Shown: positions 51,863-61,507, counted from the stretch's first letter. The stretch: 64,000 nucleotides of DNA from Desulfobacula sp964636495 (GCA_964636495.1 CAZWSL010000004.1:1-64000), one strand, 5' to 3'. Translations and numbers: made by a program. The notes: generated by a model from the sequence alone, not told the origin.

Positions 51863-53622
51863 AAATTCTCGTGGTTGGCGGCGGCGGCCGTGAACATACA
51901 ATGGTATGGAAAATAGCAAAAAGCCCTCTTGTGGAAAAAATATACTGTGCCCCGGGAAATGCAGGCACACTGGAACTTGCGGAATCTGTTCCCATCAGTG
52001 CAAACGATATTAATTCCCTTGCAGATTTTGCAGAAGAGAAACGTATTGACCTTACAGTAGTAGGACCTGAAGATCCTTTAGTGAATGGTATAACAGATGT
52101 TTTTGAAGAAAGGGGACTCAAGGTTTTCGGACCAAGCAGAGCAGCTGCGCAGCTTGAAGGCAGCAAGTTATTTTCTAAAAAACATATGCAGAAGTACAAT
52201 ATTCCCTGTGCAGAGGGAAAAGCGTTCTCAAATGCTCCCAAAGCAAAAGTCTATGCAAAATCTCTGGGTGCTCCCTGTGTAGTTAAAGCAGACGGACTTG
52301 CAGCAGGAAAAGGGGTGATAATCTGTTCAAGCCTGGAGGAAGCGTATGAGGCTATTGACTCCATGCTGGAAGGAGATGCATTTGGAGAGGCAGGCCGTCT
52401 TGTCGTTGTGGAGGAGTGCCTGAAAGGAGAGGAAGCATCATTTATAGCCCTGACAGATGGTTATACTGTGCTGCCCCTGCCTGAATCTCAGGATCATAAA
52501 AGAGTTTTTGAAAATGATGAGGGTCCGAACACCGGTGGTATGGGGGCTTACTCTCCTGCACCGGTCCTTGATCACATGCTCAGAGAGAAAGCCATGAAAG
52601 AGGTTATGATTCCTGCAGTCAGAGGAATGGCAGAAGAGGGAACGCCATTTAAAGGTGTACTTTATGCAGGACTTATGGTTGATAAGGATAAAATCAAGGT
52701 TCTTGAATTTAACACCAGACTTGGAGATCCGGAAACCCAGCCCATTCTGATGAGGCTTGAAAATGATCTTGTTCCCCTGATGGAAGCATGCTGTGACGCC
52801 ACCCTCCATAACCACTCCACAAAAATTGATCCAAGGGTTGCCGTGTGTGTTGTGGTATCATCCGGAGGTTATCCAGGATCCTATGATATCGGAAAAGAGA
52901 TCATTGGTCTTGATGAAGCAGGCAGGGTGGAAGAGAGTGTTGTTTTTCATGCCGGTACAGCCTTAAAAGACAATAAAATCGTCACTTCAGGCGGACGGGT
53001 TCTCGGGGTTACAGCCTTGGGAAACAGTGTGCAACAGGCTATTGACAGGGCATATGAGACGTGTGACAAGATTTCTTTTAAAAATCATTTCCTGCGCAGG
53101 GACATTGGTGCAAAAGCATTGAAAAGACTTGCCATACCGCCTGAAGTAGGCGTTATCATGGGAAGTGATTCTGATTTCAATGTCATGGAGAAAGCACTTT
53201 CAATCCTAAAGAAATTTGATATCCCCTATTATGTTACCGTATCTTCTGCCCACAGAACGCCTGCCAGGGCCATGCAGCTTGCAACAGAGGCTAAGGAGAA
53301 AGGCATCAAGGTCCTTATCTGCGGTGCAGGCCATGCAGCTCATCTTGCCGGAGTCATTGCCGCTCACACCACCCTGCCTGTAATAGGAGTTCCCATAGAC
53401 TCATCTGCGCTTCAGGGTATGGATTCTCTACTGGCAACAGTCCAGATGCCTCCTGGAATTCCAGTTTCCACTATGGCAATTGGAAAATCAGGCGCACATA
53501 ATGCAGGCATCTCTGCAGCCCAGATCCTTGGAGTCTCAGACCCTGTGATTGCAGAAAAACTTGCCGTTTTTAAAAAAGAGATGGCTGACAAAGTGGAAAA
53601 AAAGGCGCGGTCATTTGCATGA
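51859..53622 (+). CDS. purDE: PurD-PurE fusion (GAR synthetase and N5-CAIR mutase)
   Basis: The 587-residue protein joins two purine biosynthesis enzymes. Residues 1-425 are PurD (GGGGREHTMVWKIAKSP, GPEDPLVNGI, DGLAAGKGV, EASFIALTDG, FNTRLGDPETQPILMRL), an ATP-grasp ligase that makes glycinamide ribonucleotide. Residues about 430-587 are PurE (VGVIMGSDSDFNVM, SAHRTP, GAGHAAHLAGVIAAHTTLPV), which isomerises N5-CAIR to CAIR. Both sets of motifs appear complete. The steps are not adjacent in the pathway (steps 2 and 6-7), so the fusion may serve co-expression more than channelling. The same transcript likely carries sua5. Confidence 0.93.
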   Translation: MKILVVGGGGREHTMVWKIAKSPLVEKIYCAPGNAGTLELAESVPISANDINSLADFAEEKRIDLTVVGPEDPLVNGITDVFEERGLKVFGPSRAAAQLEGSKLFSKKHMQKYNIPCAEGKAFSNAPKAKVYAKSLGAPCVVKADGLAAGKGVIICSSLEEAYEAIDSMLEGDAFGEAGRLVVVEECLKGEEASFIALTDGYTVLPLPESQDHKRVFENDEGPNTGGMGAYSPAPVLDHMLREKAMKEVMIPAVRGMAEEGTPFKGVLYAGLMVDKDKIKVLEFNTRLGDPETQPILMRLENDLVPLMEACCDATLHNHSTKIDPRVAVCVVVSSGGYPGSYDIGKEIIGLDEAGRVEESVVFHAGTALKDNKIVTSGGRVLGVTALGNSVQQAIDRAYETCDKISFKNHFLRRDIGAKALKRLAIPPEVGVIMGSDSDFNVMEKALSILKKFDIPYYVTVSSAHRTPARAMQLATEAKEKGIKVLICGAGHAAHLAGVIAAHTTLPVIGVPIDSSALQGMDSLLATVQMPPGIPVSTMAIGKSGAHNAGISAAQILGVSDPVIAEKLAVFKKEMADKVEKKARSFA

Positions 53623-54262
53623 CAGGCAAAAAATAGTTACGGTTGACGCAGAACTGCCTGAAACAGAAATTATCAGAAGAGCCGGTAAGATTATCCTGAA
53701 CAGTGGAGTGGTGATATTCCCGGCTCAATGCCTTTATGGTGTAGCAGCAGATGCCTTGAATGAGACAGCCGTACAAAAGGTTTTTCATTTAAAGAAGAGA
53801 GATCTGAACAATCCCCTTCTTGTCCTGATACATGATCAATCTCAACTCAAAGAGCTTGTTCAGGAGATTCCATCATCTGCAGAAATATTGATGGATACAT
53901 TCTGGCCCGGTAACCTTACCATTGTGTTCAAGGCTAAAAAGAGCATCCCGGGACTTTTAACAGCCGGCACGTCCAAGATAGGCATAAGAATTCCAGCCCA
54001 TCCTGTTGCAAGAGCAGTGGTCGAATATGTAAGGATTCCTGTTACAGGAACCAGTGCAAACCTGTCAGGAGAGAGAAGCTGCAGCAGGACAGATCAGATG
54101 CATCCCTCCATTATTGCCAATGCAGACCTGGTACTGGATGCCGGCAGACTCAAAGGCGGTACAGGAAGCACAATTGTAGATGTTACCCGGCATTCAGAGA
54201 TCAATATCATACGGGAGGGAGCCATTCCAGAAATATTGATTAATAAGGCACTGAACAGATGA
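53615..54262 (+). CDS. tsaC: Threonylcarbamoyl-AMP synthase (Sua5/YrdC family)
   Basis: The protein, about 215 residues, makes threonylcarbamoyl-AMP for the t6A tRNA modification. YrdC features: IVTVDAELPETEIIRRAGKI, VVIFPAQCLYGVAADA with the substrate pocket, KRDLNNPLLVLIHD, TFWPGNLTIVFKA and GTSANLSGE. It stops without the extra Sua5 domain, and so is a YrdC-length protein. I prefer TTG 53615, near GGCG and with 8 bp overlap of the purDE stop. An earlier in-frame ATG at 53549 would overlap it further. It is followed by a tRNA gene. Confidence 0.85.
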   Translation: MHDRQKIVTVDAELPETEIIRRAGKIILNSGVVIFPAQCLYGVAADALNETAVQKVFHLKKRDLNNPLLVLIHDQSQLKELVQEIPSSAEILMDTFWPGNLTIVFKAKKSIPGLLTAGTSKIGIRIPAHPVARAVVEYVRIPVTGTSANLSGERSCSRTDQMHPSIIANADLVLDAGRLKGGTGSTIVDVTRHSEINIIREGAIPEILINKALNR

Positions 54263-54267
54263 AATAC

Positions 54268-54296
54268 TTGACAAACAGACGGTTTTACCTTAAAAA
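54268..54296 (+). promoter_or_regulatory. Promoter of tRNA-Leu
   Basis: TTGACA (54268-54273) and TAAAAA (54291-54296) lie 17 bp apart, and the tRNA begins 13 bp after the -10 box. This is the normal layout of a tRNA gene with its own promoter. Confidence 0.65.
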
Positions 54297-54308
54297 AAGA
54301 GAATTCGT

Positions 54309-54396
54309 GCCGGAGTGGCGGAATTGGTAGACGCAGAGGATTCAAAATCCTCCGGGCTTTATGCCCTTGCGAGTTCAAGTCTCGCCTCCGGTACCA
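54309..54396 (+). tRNA. tRNA-Leu (CAA), complete
   Basis: The 88-nt gene folds into a full class II cloverleaf. The acceptor pairs GCCGGAG with CTCCGGT, and an encoded CCA ends it. The anticodon loop is TTCAAAA with anticodon CAA, flanked by GAGGA/TCCTC. A long variable arm (GGGCTTTATGCCC) is typical of tRNA-Leu. The T arm is GAGTTCAAGTCTC. Confidence 0.95.
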
Positions 54397-54467
54397 TTAA
54401 CTGAAGTGTATTTTCCGCTCCCTTATGCAACAATTCCTGATCATTTTGTTCAGAGGAAAAAAGTGTA

Positions 54468-55373
54468 ATGAAAAAACATTATATACCTGAAGAGAAATTT
54501 CCCATTAAACTTGATGAAAATATCTATATCCTGGGTAACTATTTTTTTAATCTCTTCCTGGTTGCAGGGGAAAAAAAAAGTGCACTTTTTGAGGTTGGAA
54601 TATCAGCAGTGGTCGACCAGGTAATAAAGCAGATGGAGAATCTTGGCATAATACCTGATTTTATCATTCCCTCCCACCCCCATTCAGATCACATTACCGG
54701 CCTGCCGGGTCTTGCTGGAAAATATCCCGCTGCAGAGATAGTCGCTGCAAAAGGTGCAAAAGAATTTATTAAGCATCCCAAAGCCGCAGAAGTGATGTTC
54801 AGGGAAGAGAGATTTATGTCCCAAAGCCTTGCGCAGTATGATATAACTCCTGGAAGACCGCCTCTGGAAATCATTCCAGATCTTGACCATGCCCTTGTTG
54901 TTGATGAAAAACTCTCTCTGGATCTGGGTGGCATAACCCTTGATTTAATTAAGGTGGAAGGTCACTCTCCAGGTAATCTCATCGGCCTGATCAACTCAGG
55001 TAAAATAGTATTCTCTTCTGACAGTATCGGGTTTCACTATCCCTGCAGAGGCTTTTTTCCGCTTTTTTTCACAGGAGCTGACCCTTACCTTGCCACTTTC
55101 AAACTCATAAAAGAATTAAACCCTTCAATAATCTGTCCTGCACACCAGGGTCCGCTGGAAGGCAGAAATGCAGTCAAGGCGCTTCAAGACTCCTTTGATA
55201 TCACCGTAAATACCATAAAAATGGTAAAAGCGTCTTCCAAGCCTGACAAGACACTTGCTGACCAGCTGTTTAAAAAGGGATATGTGGATGAATTCACCCT
55301 CTATACCAGAGAAAATATTCAAAACTGCTGCTCTCTGATCGTAAAAAGATCAAAAGAATCCAGCATAAATTAA
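54468..55373 (+). CDS. Metallo-beta-lactamase-fold hydrolase (glyoxalase-II-like family)
   Basis: The 301-residue protein has the zinc motif HPHSDHITG (HxHxDH, around residue 68), VEGHSPGNL and SDSIGF as the next ligands, and PAHQGPLEG near the end. This matches the general hydrolase branch of the fold. The substrate cannot be named from sequence. The protein has no signal peptide. It lies between tRNA-Leu and BMP locus 2, 31 bp before the latter. Confidence 0.82.
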   Translation: MKKHYIPEEKFPIKLDENIYILGNYFFNLFLVAGEKKSALFEVGISAVVDQVIKQMENLGIIPDFIIPSHPHSDHITGLPGLAGKYPAAEIVAAKGAKEFIKHPKAAEVMFREERFMSQSLAQYDITPGRPPLEIIPDLDHALVVDEKLSLDLGGITLDLIKVEGHSPGNLIGLINSGKIVFSSDSIGFHYPCRGFFPLFFTGADPYLATFKLIKELNPSIICPAHQGPLEGRNAVKALQDSFDITVNTIKMVKASSKPDKTLADQLFKKGYVDEFTLYTRENIQNCCSLIVKRSKESSIN

Positions 55374-55404
55374 TTATCAATTTTAAATTTTCAGGAGACA
55401 TGCC

Positions 55405-56406
55405 ATGCTTAAAAAATCTTTTTTTTCCCTTGGTCTTGTGTTGCTTTTTACCATATCCTCTGTATCTGCTGCTTTTGCTCAAAACTGCAAAGACCCGTCA
55501 ACATTCTGTGTCGGTCTGGTTACAGATGTTGGTGTAATTGATGACAAATCTTTTAATCAGAGCGCATGGAATGGTCTTGAAAAAGCAGCCTCAGAACTTG
55601 ATGTGAAAATTAAATACATTGAAACAAGGGATGCCAACGACTATATGTCAAATATAGAGCTGTTTATAAACAGTGGTTATGATGTTGTTGTAACCGTTGG
55701 ATTCGGACTCAGTGAGGCTACTCAGCAGGCTGCAGCAAAATACCCGGCTGTCAGGTTCATTGGTATTGACCAGTTCCAGGTCAAACCGGTTTCCAATGTT
55801 GCAGGACTGATATTCAACGAAAAAAATGCCGGCTTTGAAGCAGGAGCACTTGCTGCAATGCTGAGCAAGTCAAAAATTATTGCTGCCGTCCTTGCAACAG
55901 ATATGGTCCCTCCTATTGTTGCCTTTAAAAAAGGGTATGAATCCGGAGCAAGATATATCAATCCTGACATTAAAATTATTTCCACATACCACCCCGGCGG
56001 ATTTGATGTTGCCTTTACCGACCCTGAATGGGGTGCAAGTACTGCAAAACAGGCTATATCTCAGGGTGCTGATGTTATCTTTTCCCTTGGAGGGTTAACC
56101 GGAAATGGAGGACTTATTGAGACTGCTGCCCATAAAGGCAGATACTGTATAGGGGTTGACAAAGACCAGTGGTTTACACTGCCTGCAGCCCGTCCCTGTC
56201 TTGTCTCCTGCGCTCTGAAAAAGATTACCCCTGCTGTGTTTGATCTTATCTCACTGGCAAAAAATGGTCAGTTCCCTTCAGGCAACTATTTTGGCGATAT
56301 CGGCCTGGCACCTTTTCACGATTTTGATGATAAGATTCCAGCATCAATTAAAATCAAACTTGTTGAAATAGAGAAACAACTTGAAAAAGGAGTCCTAAAA
56401 CCATAG
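55405..56406 (+). CDS. PnrA/BMP family nucleoside-binding protein (locus 2)
   Basis: The 333-residue exported protein has a signal peptide ending at AAFAQ (about residue 25). The mature part has the PnrA motif TDVGVIDDKSFNQSAWNG (about residues 40-57). The family phrases VTVGFGLSEATQQAA and GVDKDQWFTLPA follow. PnrA proteins bind purine nucleosides with high affinity. No lipobox is seen, so it is a soluble periplasmic protein. AGGAGAC precedes the ATG. Its stop TAG overlaps the ATA start of the permease. Confidence 0.88.
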   Translation: MLKKSFFSLGLVLLFTISSVSAAFAQNCKDPSTFCVGLVTDVGVIDDKSFNQSAWNGLEKAASELDVKIKYIETRDANDYMSNIELFINSGYDVVVTVGFGLSEATQQAAAKYPAVRFIGIDQFQVKPVSNVAGLIFNEKNAGFEAGALAAMLSKSKIIAAVLATDMVPPIVAFKKGYESGARYINPDIKIISTYHPGGFDVAFTDPEWGASTAKQAISQGADVIFSLGGLTGNGGLIETAAHKGRYCIGVDKDQWFTLPAARPCLVSCALKKITPAVFDLISLAKNGQFPSGNYFGDIGLAPFHDFDDKIPASIKIKLVEIEKQLEKGVLKP

Positions 56407-57467
56407 CAAAACTGATTAAATCCGTCACCATACCTGTCATATCTGTAATACTGGCATGCTCTATCGGTGGAGTCATCCTGCTCTTTTCAGGTGCTGATCC
56501 ACTGGCCGCATACACGGCACTGTTTCAGGGTGCATTCGGTAATACAGAAGCAGTTGGCAGAACCCTTGAAAAAGCCACACCTCTCATATTCAGTGGAATG
56601 GCAATGGCTTTTGCCCTTAAAGCCGGACTATTCAATATCGGTACCCAGGGACAGCTGATTTTCGGAGCCATTGCTGCTGCTGCTGCAGGATCTGGAATCA
56701 GCGGGCTTCCCGCTTATATCCATATGCCCCTTACCATGCTCACAGCCATAGCAGCAGCAGGCTTGTATGGCGCTTTCCAGGGAGTGCTGAAAGCATGGAC
56801 CGGAGCCCATGAAGTCATTACCGGTATCATGCTGAACTATATTGCCATCAATATAACTGATTTTCTTACAAATGGTCCTCTAAAAGACACCTCACCGGGA
56901 AATGTTATCGCACGGACCCCTTTGATACATGAATCAAGCCATATTCCGGCTGTACATGGAATTCCCACAGGTTTTTTTATTGCACTCCTCTCTGCTGCAT
57001 TTGTCTGGTGGCTGCTGAAACAGACAACCACAGGTTTTGAGATCAGGACAACAGGAGCAGGCGTTGATGCAGCCATATACTCTGGAATAAATATAAACCG
57101 AACCATCATACTTACCATGTTTATAAGCGGAGCCCTTGCAGGATTAGGGGGTGCAATAGAGACCCAGAGCATAACACACCGGTTTCAGCCGGGCTTTAAC
57201 ACCGGACTGGGATTTGAAGGTATCACCATAGCCCTTCTGGGAAGAGCCCACCCCTTTGGCATCATTCCTGCCGCTCTCCTGATCGGCGCAATGAAAGCAG
57301 GGGCAAACCAGATGCAGTTTTTTGCCGATGTGCCGACAAGAATCATAGATGTTATCCAGGGACTGATCCTCTTTTTTGTTGCAGCAGATGTCATTGTCAC
57401 GAAATTCATACCTGGATTTAAAGATCAAAATGCAAAAGTCACACTGACAACAGGCTGGGGAAAATGA
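56403..57467 (+). CDS. BMP-type ABC permease A (locus 2), near-cognate ATA start
   Basis: The family fold begins well before the first ATG (56598). In-frame codons from ATA 56403 encode AKLIKSVTIPVISVILACS, the first membrane helix. ATA overlaps the upstream stop as ATAG, and AAGGAG lies 11 bp before it. CTG 56412 is possible but too far away. The length from ATA is 354 residues, close to the sister protein at 42741 (358). Motifs: LKAGLFNIGTQGQLIFGAI and GALAGLGGAIETQS. About nine hydrophobic segments. It works with the permease at 57464 and the ATPase at 58433. Confidence 0.8.
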   Translation: MAKLIKSVTIPVISVILACSIGGVILLFSGADPLAAYTALFQGAFGNTEAVGRTLEKATPLIFSGMAMAFALKAGLFNIGTQGQLIFGAIAAAAAGSGISGLPAYIHMPLTMLTAIAAAGLYGAFQGVLKAWTGAHEVITGIMLNYIAINITDFLTNGPLKDTSPGNVIARTPLIHESSHIPAVHGIPTGFFIALLSAAFVWWLLKQTTTGFEIRTTGAGVDAAIYSGININRTIILTMFISGALAGLGGAIETQSITHRFQPGFNTGLGFEGITIALLGRAHPFGIIPAALLIGAMKAGANQMQFFADVPTRIIDVIQGLILFFVAADVIVTKFIPGFKDQNAKVTLTTGWGK

Positions 57468-58432
57468 AAAAAACAGTTTTTGCATTTTCAGTTACCCTTA
57501 TCACCATAATCTGTTACTGCATCAACCCTGTTGTAACGGTATCCGTACTCTCATCAGCAATACGGCAATCCACTCCCCTTGTACTTGGAGCACTCTGCGG
57601 CCTTGTTGGTGAACGGGCTGGTGTGATGAATATCGGGATTGAAGGACAGATGCTGATAGCGGCATTTACCGGTTTTTGTGTAAATTCATTAACAGGCAAC
57701 CTTTTACTGGCAGTATCTGCCGGAGTGACTTCTGGTGCTTTTGCCGGACTCTTTCTGGCATGGATGTCTGTCTCCTTGAGAATTGACCAGATAATCGGTG
57801 GTTCTGTAATCAATATCATGGCCCTGGGCCTGACTGGATATTTTTATCAGACCGGTATGACAGCATCTGGTAAACTGCAGGCCTTTACCATTCCTTTCCT
57901 CTCTGAAATACCTCTGATCGGCCCCCTTTTTTTTAACACGCCACCCATTACACTCTGCGCTGTCATCCTTGTTTTCCTTTTTCATTTTCTGCTCTTCAAA
58001 ACAGCGTGGGGCCTTCGTACGAGAGCTGTTGGAGAATTCCCCAGGGCTGCGGCAACCATGGGGCTGAACATATATTTAATCAGATATTCCAGAGTCATAA
58101 TCGGAGGAGCACTTGCCGGCCTTGCCGGAGTCTATCTCTCCCTTGAAGCGGTTGGCATATTTGAAAGAGGAATGATCAACGGCAGGGGGTTCATTGCACT
58201 GGCAGTAATGATTTTCGGACGGTGGACCCCTTTTGGAGCATGGGGTGCAGCTCTTCTTTTCGGGCTTGCCACTGCTTTGCAGACCCAGCTTCAGTTCGGT
58301 GAAGAGATCAATATACCACACCAGTTCATTGGCATGCTGCCCTATGTAATCACCATTATTGCCCTGGCAATGTTTTTCGGCAGAAACCGTCCTCCTGCAG
58401 CACTCGGGACACCATACAGGGAAGAAGAATAA
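57464..58432 (+). CDS. BMP-type ABC permease B (locus 2)
   Basis: The 322-residue membrane protein has about nine hydrophobic segments. Motifs: ERAGVMNIGIEGQMLIAAF (around 50) and TRAVGEFPRAAATMGLNI. It is homologous to the permease at 45437. The ATG overlaps the previous stop (ATGA). The gene order in this locus is binding protein, permease, permease, ATPase. Confidence 0.88.
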   Translation: MKKTVFAFSVTLITIICYCINPVVTVSVLSSAIRQSTPLVLGALCGLVGERAGVMNIGIEGQMLIAAFTGFCVNSLTGNLLLAVSAGVTSGAFAGLFLAWMSVSLRIDQIIGGSVINIMALGLTGYFYQTGMTASGKLQAFTIPFLSEIPLIGPLFFNTPPITLCAVILVFLFHFLLFKTAWGLRTRAVGEFPRAAATMGLNIYLIRYSRVIIGGALAGLAGVYLSLEAVGIFERGMINGRGFIALAVMIFGRWTPFGAWGAALLFGLATALQTQLQFGEEINIPHQFIGMLPYVITIIALAMFFGRNRPPAALGTPYREEE

Positions 58433-59959
58433 TTGAAAACAGATCTGCCCATTAAAATTAAAAACATCACAAAATATTTCTCCGGTACTGCTGCCAATGA
58501 CAACATAAATCTGACCTTGAGACCCAATGAAATTCATGGCCTTCTTGGAGAAAACGGATCAGGTAAAACCACATTGATGAATATCATCTCAGGACTTTAT
58601 CAGCCTGATAGAGGAGACATCTATATAGATGGAAAAAAGAGAAACATTCAAAATCCGCGTTCTGCCATAGATCTTGGAATCGGCATGATCCATCAGCATT
58701 TTATGCTGATCCCGGGGTTTACTGTACTTGAAAATATTATTCTGGGAAAAGAGATAAACAGAGGGATTTCCCTTGATTTCAAAAAAGCGAAAAAAAAAAT
58801 ATCAGATCTCTCCAGAAAGTATGGACTTAAAATTGATCCAGATGCCAGGGTGGATGATCTCCCGGTTGGCAGCCAGCAGAAGGTTGAGATAATGAAAGCG
58901 CTTTTTCGCAGCGCCTCTATCCTGATCTTTGATGAGCCAACTGCTGTACTTGCCCCCGGAGAGGTTCAGGACCTTTTCAAAATCATGGACAATCTGACCC
59001 GGAAAGGCTGCTCCATCTTTTTTATAACACATAAACTCAAAGAGGTTATGCAGGTGGCTGACAGAATCAGTGTTATCCGGAGAGGTAATCTGATCAGAAC
59101 AACATCCATTGACAGGACCGATGAAGCAGAACTGGCAAATATGATGATTGGCCGGAAGCTTATGTTCAAACCCGGAAAAAATATTTTTTCACCGGGAGAA
59201 ACCATACTTGAGGTGAACAACCTGATCCTGCTTGACAATCGAAAAATTGAAGCGGTCAAAGAGATATCTTTCAATGTCTGCAGGGGGGAGATTTTAGGCA
59301 TAGCAGGGGTTCAGGGGAATGGTCAGACAGAACTTGCCGAGGCAGTTGCAGGTCTTCGAAAAATTCACAAAGGAGAGATCCGGTTCAAAAATAGAAAAGT
59401 ACCTGACATGAACCCGGGAAAAATGATTAAAAACGGCATGGCTCATATTCCGGAAGACCGTCTGAAACAGGGGCTCGTACTCTCCTATTCAATTGCCGAC
59501 AACCAGGTTCTCTGCACATATGACAAACCCCCTTTTGCAAAGGGGATAGTGTGCGATCATAAAAGAGTAATCCAGGAGTCGGAAAAACTGATCAAACAGT
59601 TTGATATAAGGGCAGAAGGACCTGGATCATGCGTAAGGAATCTCTCTGGAGGGAATCAGCAGAAAGTGATAATCTCAAGGGAATTGAACCGGGATATTGA
59701 TTTCCTGCTTGCAAATCAGCCTTGTCGCGGGCTGGACATAGGCGCGGTTGAATCCATACATAAAAATCTGCTTCAGCTGCGCGACAGGGGCATAGCTGTT
59801 CTCCTGATTTCAACGGAACTCGATGAAATTATCACCCTGTCAGATACAATCATTGTAATGTACCACGGAAAAATCATTGGCAGATACGCTTCAGACTGTG
59901 TTGACAAAGAAACACTTGCTTTAAACATGATCGGAGTGGAAAGTAACATCAGTACCTGA
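58433..59959 (+). CDS. Double-domain ABC ATPase of BMP-type transporter (locus 2)
   Basis: The 508-residue protein has two ABC domains. The first has Walker A (GENGSGKTT near 40), the signature-like LPVGSQQKVEIMKAL and Walker B (LIFDEPTAVLAPGE). The second has NLSGGNQQKVIISREL and the altered Walker B LANQPCRGLDIG. It energises the locus 2 permease pair. The TTG start directly follows the upstream stop TAA, so it relies on coupling or on the purine-rich GGGAAGAAG. About one third of its residues match the ATPase at 41151 by eye. Confidence 0.88.
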   Translation: MKTDLPIKIKNITKYFSGTAANDNINLTLRPNEIHGLLGENGSGKTTLMNIISGLYQPDRGDIYIDGKKRNIQNPRSAIDLGIGMIHQHFMLIPGFTVLENIILGKEINRGISLDFKKAKKKISDLSRKYGLKIDPDARVDDLPVGSQQKVEIMKALFRSASILIFDEPTAVLAPGEVQDLFKIMDNLTRKGCSIFFITHKLKEVMQVADRISVIRRGNLIRTTSIDRTDEAELANMMIGRKLMFKPGKNIFSPGETILEVNNLILLDNRKIEAVKEISFNVCRGEILGIAGVQGNGQTELAEAVAGLRKIHKGEIRFKNRKVPDMNPGKMIKNGMAHIPEDRLKQGLVLSYSIADNQVLCTYDKPPFAKGIVCDHKRVIQESEKLIKQFDIRAEGPGSCVRNLSGGNQQKVIISRELNRDIDFLLANQPCRGLDIGAVESIHKNLLQLRDRGIAVLLISTELDEIITLSDTIIVMYHGKIIGRYASDCVDKETLALNMIGVESNIST

Positions 59960-60145
59960 AAAAAGAGAAACCCCGCTTTCCATACCATTGAAGTGACAAC
60001 CGGAGCAGTGGGATGTGATGTTACACCATTCATCTGGATTATATACCTGCTGTACACATACTCTGAAACTCCCGTTCAAAGGACTCTAAATGCTCTAAAA
60101 CCGTGTTCCACACAGAATAAAAAGAGAGTGGCAGCCGGAAACTGC

Positions 60146-61492
60146 TCATGCCTTACCGTACTGTTTTAATTTCTTCAACAGGGTTTTTCGTGTAATCCCG
60201 AGTCTTCTGGCAGCTTCACTCTTATTGCCTCCTGCTGATTCAAGAGTCACCAGAATAGCATCCTCTTCAATCTGTGCAAGTTTGATATTTCCCGGGTTGA
60301 GCCTGTTTTCTTTTTTTCCCGTATGGCCGGCACTGATAAAGGAGAGATCGTCATTCGTTATATAATCTGATCTTGCAAGGATGACCGCCCTTTCCACACT
60401 GTTGATCAGCTCCCTTACATTACCTTTCCAGCTGTATTGTATCATTGCATCCATTGCTTCGGGAGTAAACCCTTTGATATTCCTGTTGTTCTTTTTTGAA
60501 AAAATCTGCAGAAAGTGGAAAGCAAGGTCTGGTACATCTTCATGTCTCTCTCTCAGTGATGGAATTTCAATGTTAACCACATTTAAACGGAAATATAGAT
60601 CCTGGCGGAACCGTCCCTGCTCTGCCATTTTTTTCAGATCTCTGTTGGTTGCAGATATAATCCTTACATCTGTTTTTATATTCAAATCACTTCCCACCGG
60701 TGTAATCTCTTTCTCCTGTATTACCCTCAGCAGTTTTGCCTGCATGGCAAGGCTCATTTCCCCTATTTCATCCAGAAGAATACTCCCTTTATCAGCCAGT
60801 AGGAATTTTCCCTTTCTCTTTTTATCAGCGCCTGTAAAAGATCCTTTTTCATGGCCAAAAAGTTCAGACTCAAGCAGATTTTCACTTATAGCGGCACAAT
60901 TAATTTTTACAAAAGGGTTTTCCCTGCGCCCGGAATTGAAATGTATGGCAGAGGATACCAGCTCTTTTCCGGTTCCGGACTCTCCGTATATCAGGACATT
61001 TGCTTCAGTGGGTGCGACCATGTTGATGGTATCAAGCAGGGCAAGAACCGCAGGACTCCTGCCGATGATATCGTGTTTGAAATCTTTCTCCTCAAGCCGT
61101 ATTTTCAGGTCCTGGTTCTCATTTTTTAAAAAAATAGTTTCAAAAATACGTTCAATGGTAAGTTTGAGTTTGTCAAAATCAAGAGGTTTTGTCAGATAGT
61201 CGCATGCACCGGACTTTAAAGCCTTTACTGCTGTATTTACAGATGAATATGCTGTCATGATAATAACCGGCAGAGATGGATTATAGGTGTGGATTAGCTG
61301 CAGGGCTTCCATTCCCGACATCTTCACCATTTTCATGTCCATCAGGACCATGTCAAAGGGCCTCTTTTTTACCATCTCAACGGCAATGGTTCCGTCACTG
61401 GCAAGATGAATCTCATATGCCCACTCCGACATGAGGGTTTTCAGCATCTGTGCGTGTGCTGTATCATCATCAACCACAAGTATTTTTTTCAT
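60146..61492 (-). CDS. Sigma-54-dependent response regulator, ZraR/AtoC-like
   Basis: The 448-residue regulator has a receiver domain (DDD near 8-10, phospho-acceptor Asp52 in LMDMKMV, conserved Lys in YLTKPLDF) and a sigma-54 AAA+ domain. The latter has GESGTGKELV and the contact loop in the form GSFTGADKKR instead of GAFTGA. A Fis-type helix-turn-helix (SEAARRLGITRKTLLKKLK) ends the protein. It activates sigma-54 promoters when phosphorylated. The partner kinase gene ends 15 bp upstream. Confidence 0.92.
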   Translation of the reverse strand: MKKILVVDDDTAHAQMLKTLMSEWAYEIHLASDGTIAVEMVKKRPFDMVLMDMKMVKMSGMEALQLIHTYNPSLPVIIMTAYSSVNTAVKALKSGACDYLTKPLDFDKLKLTIERIFETIFLKNENQDLKIRLEEKDFKHDIIGRSPAVLALLDTINMVAPTEANVLIYGESGTGKELVSSAIHFNSGRRENPFVKINCAAISENLLESELFGHEKGSFTGADKKRKGKFLLADKGSILLDEIGEMSLAMQAKLLRVIQEKEITPVGSDLNIKTDVRIISATNRDLKKMAEQGRFRQDLYFRLNVVNIEIPSLRERHEDVPDLAFHFLQIFSKKNNRNIKGFTPEAMDAMIQYSWKGNVRELINSVERAVILARSDYITNDDLSFISAGHTGKKENRLNPGNIKLAQIEEDAILVTLESAGGNKSEAARRLGITRKTLLKKLKQYGKA

Positions 61493-61507
61493 CTCTTCTA
61501 TAATCCT

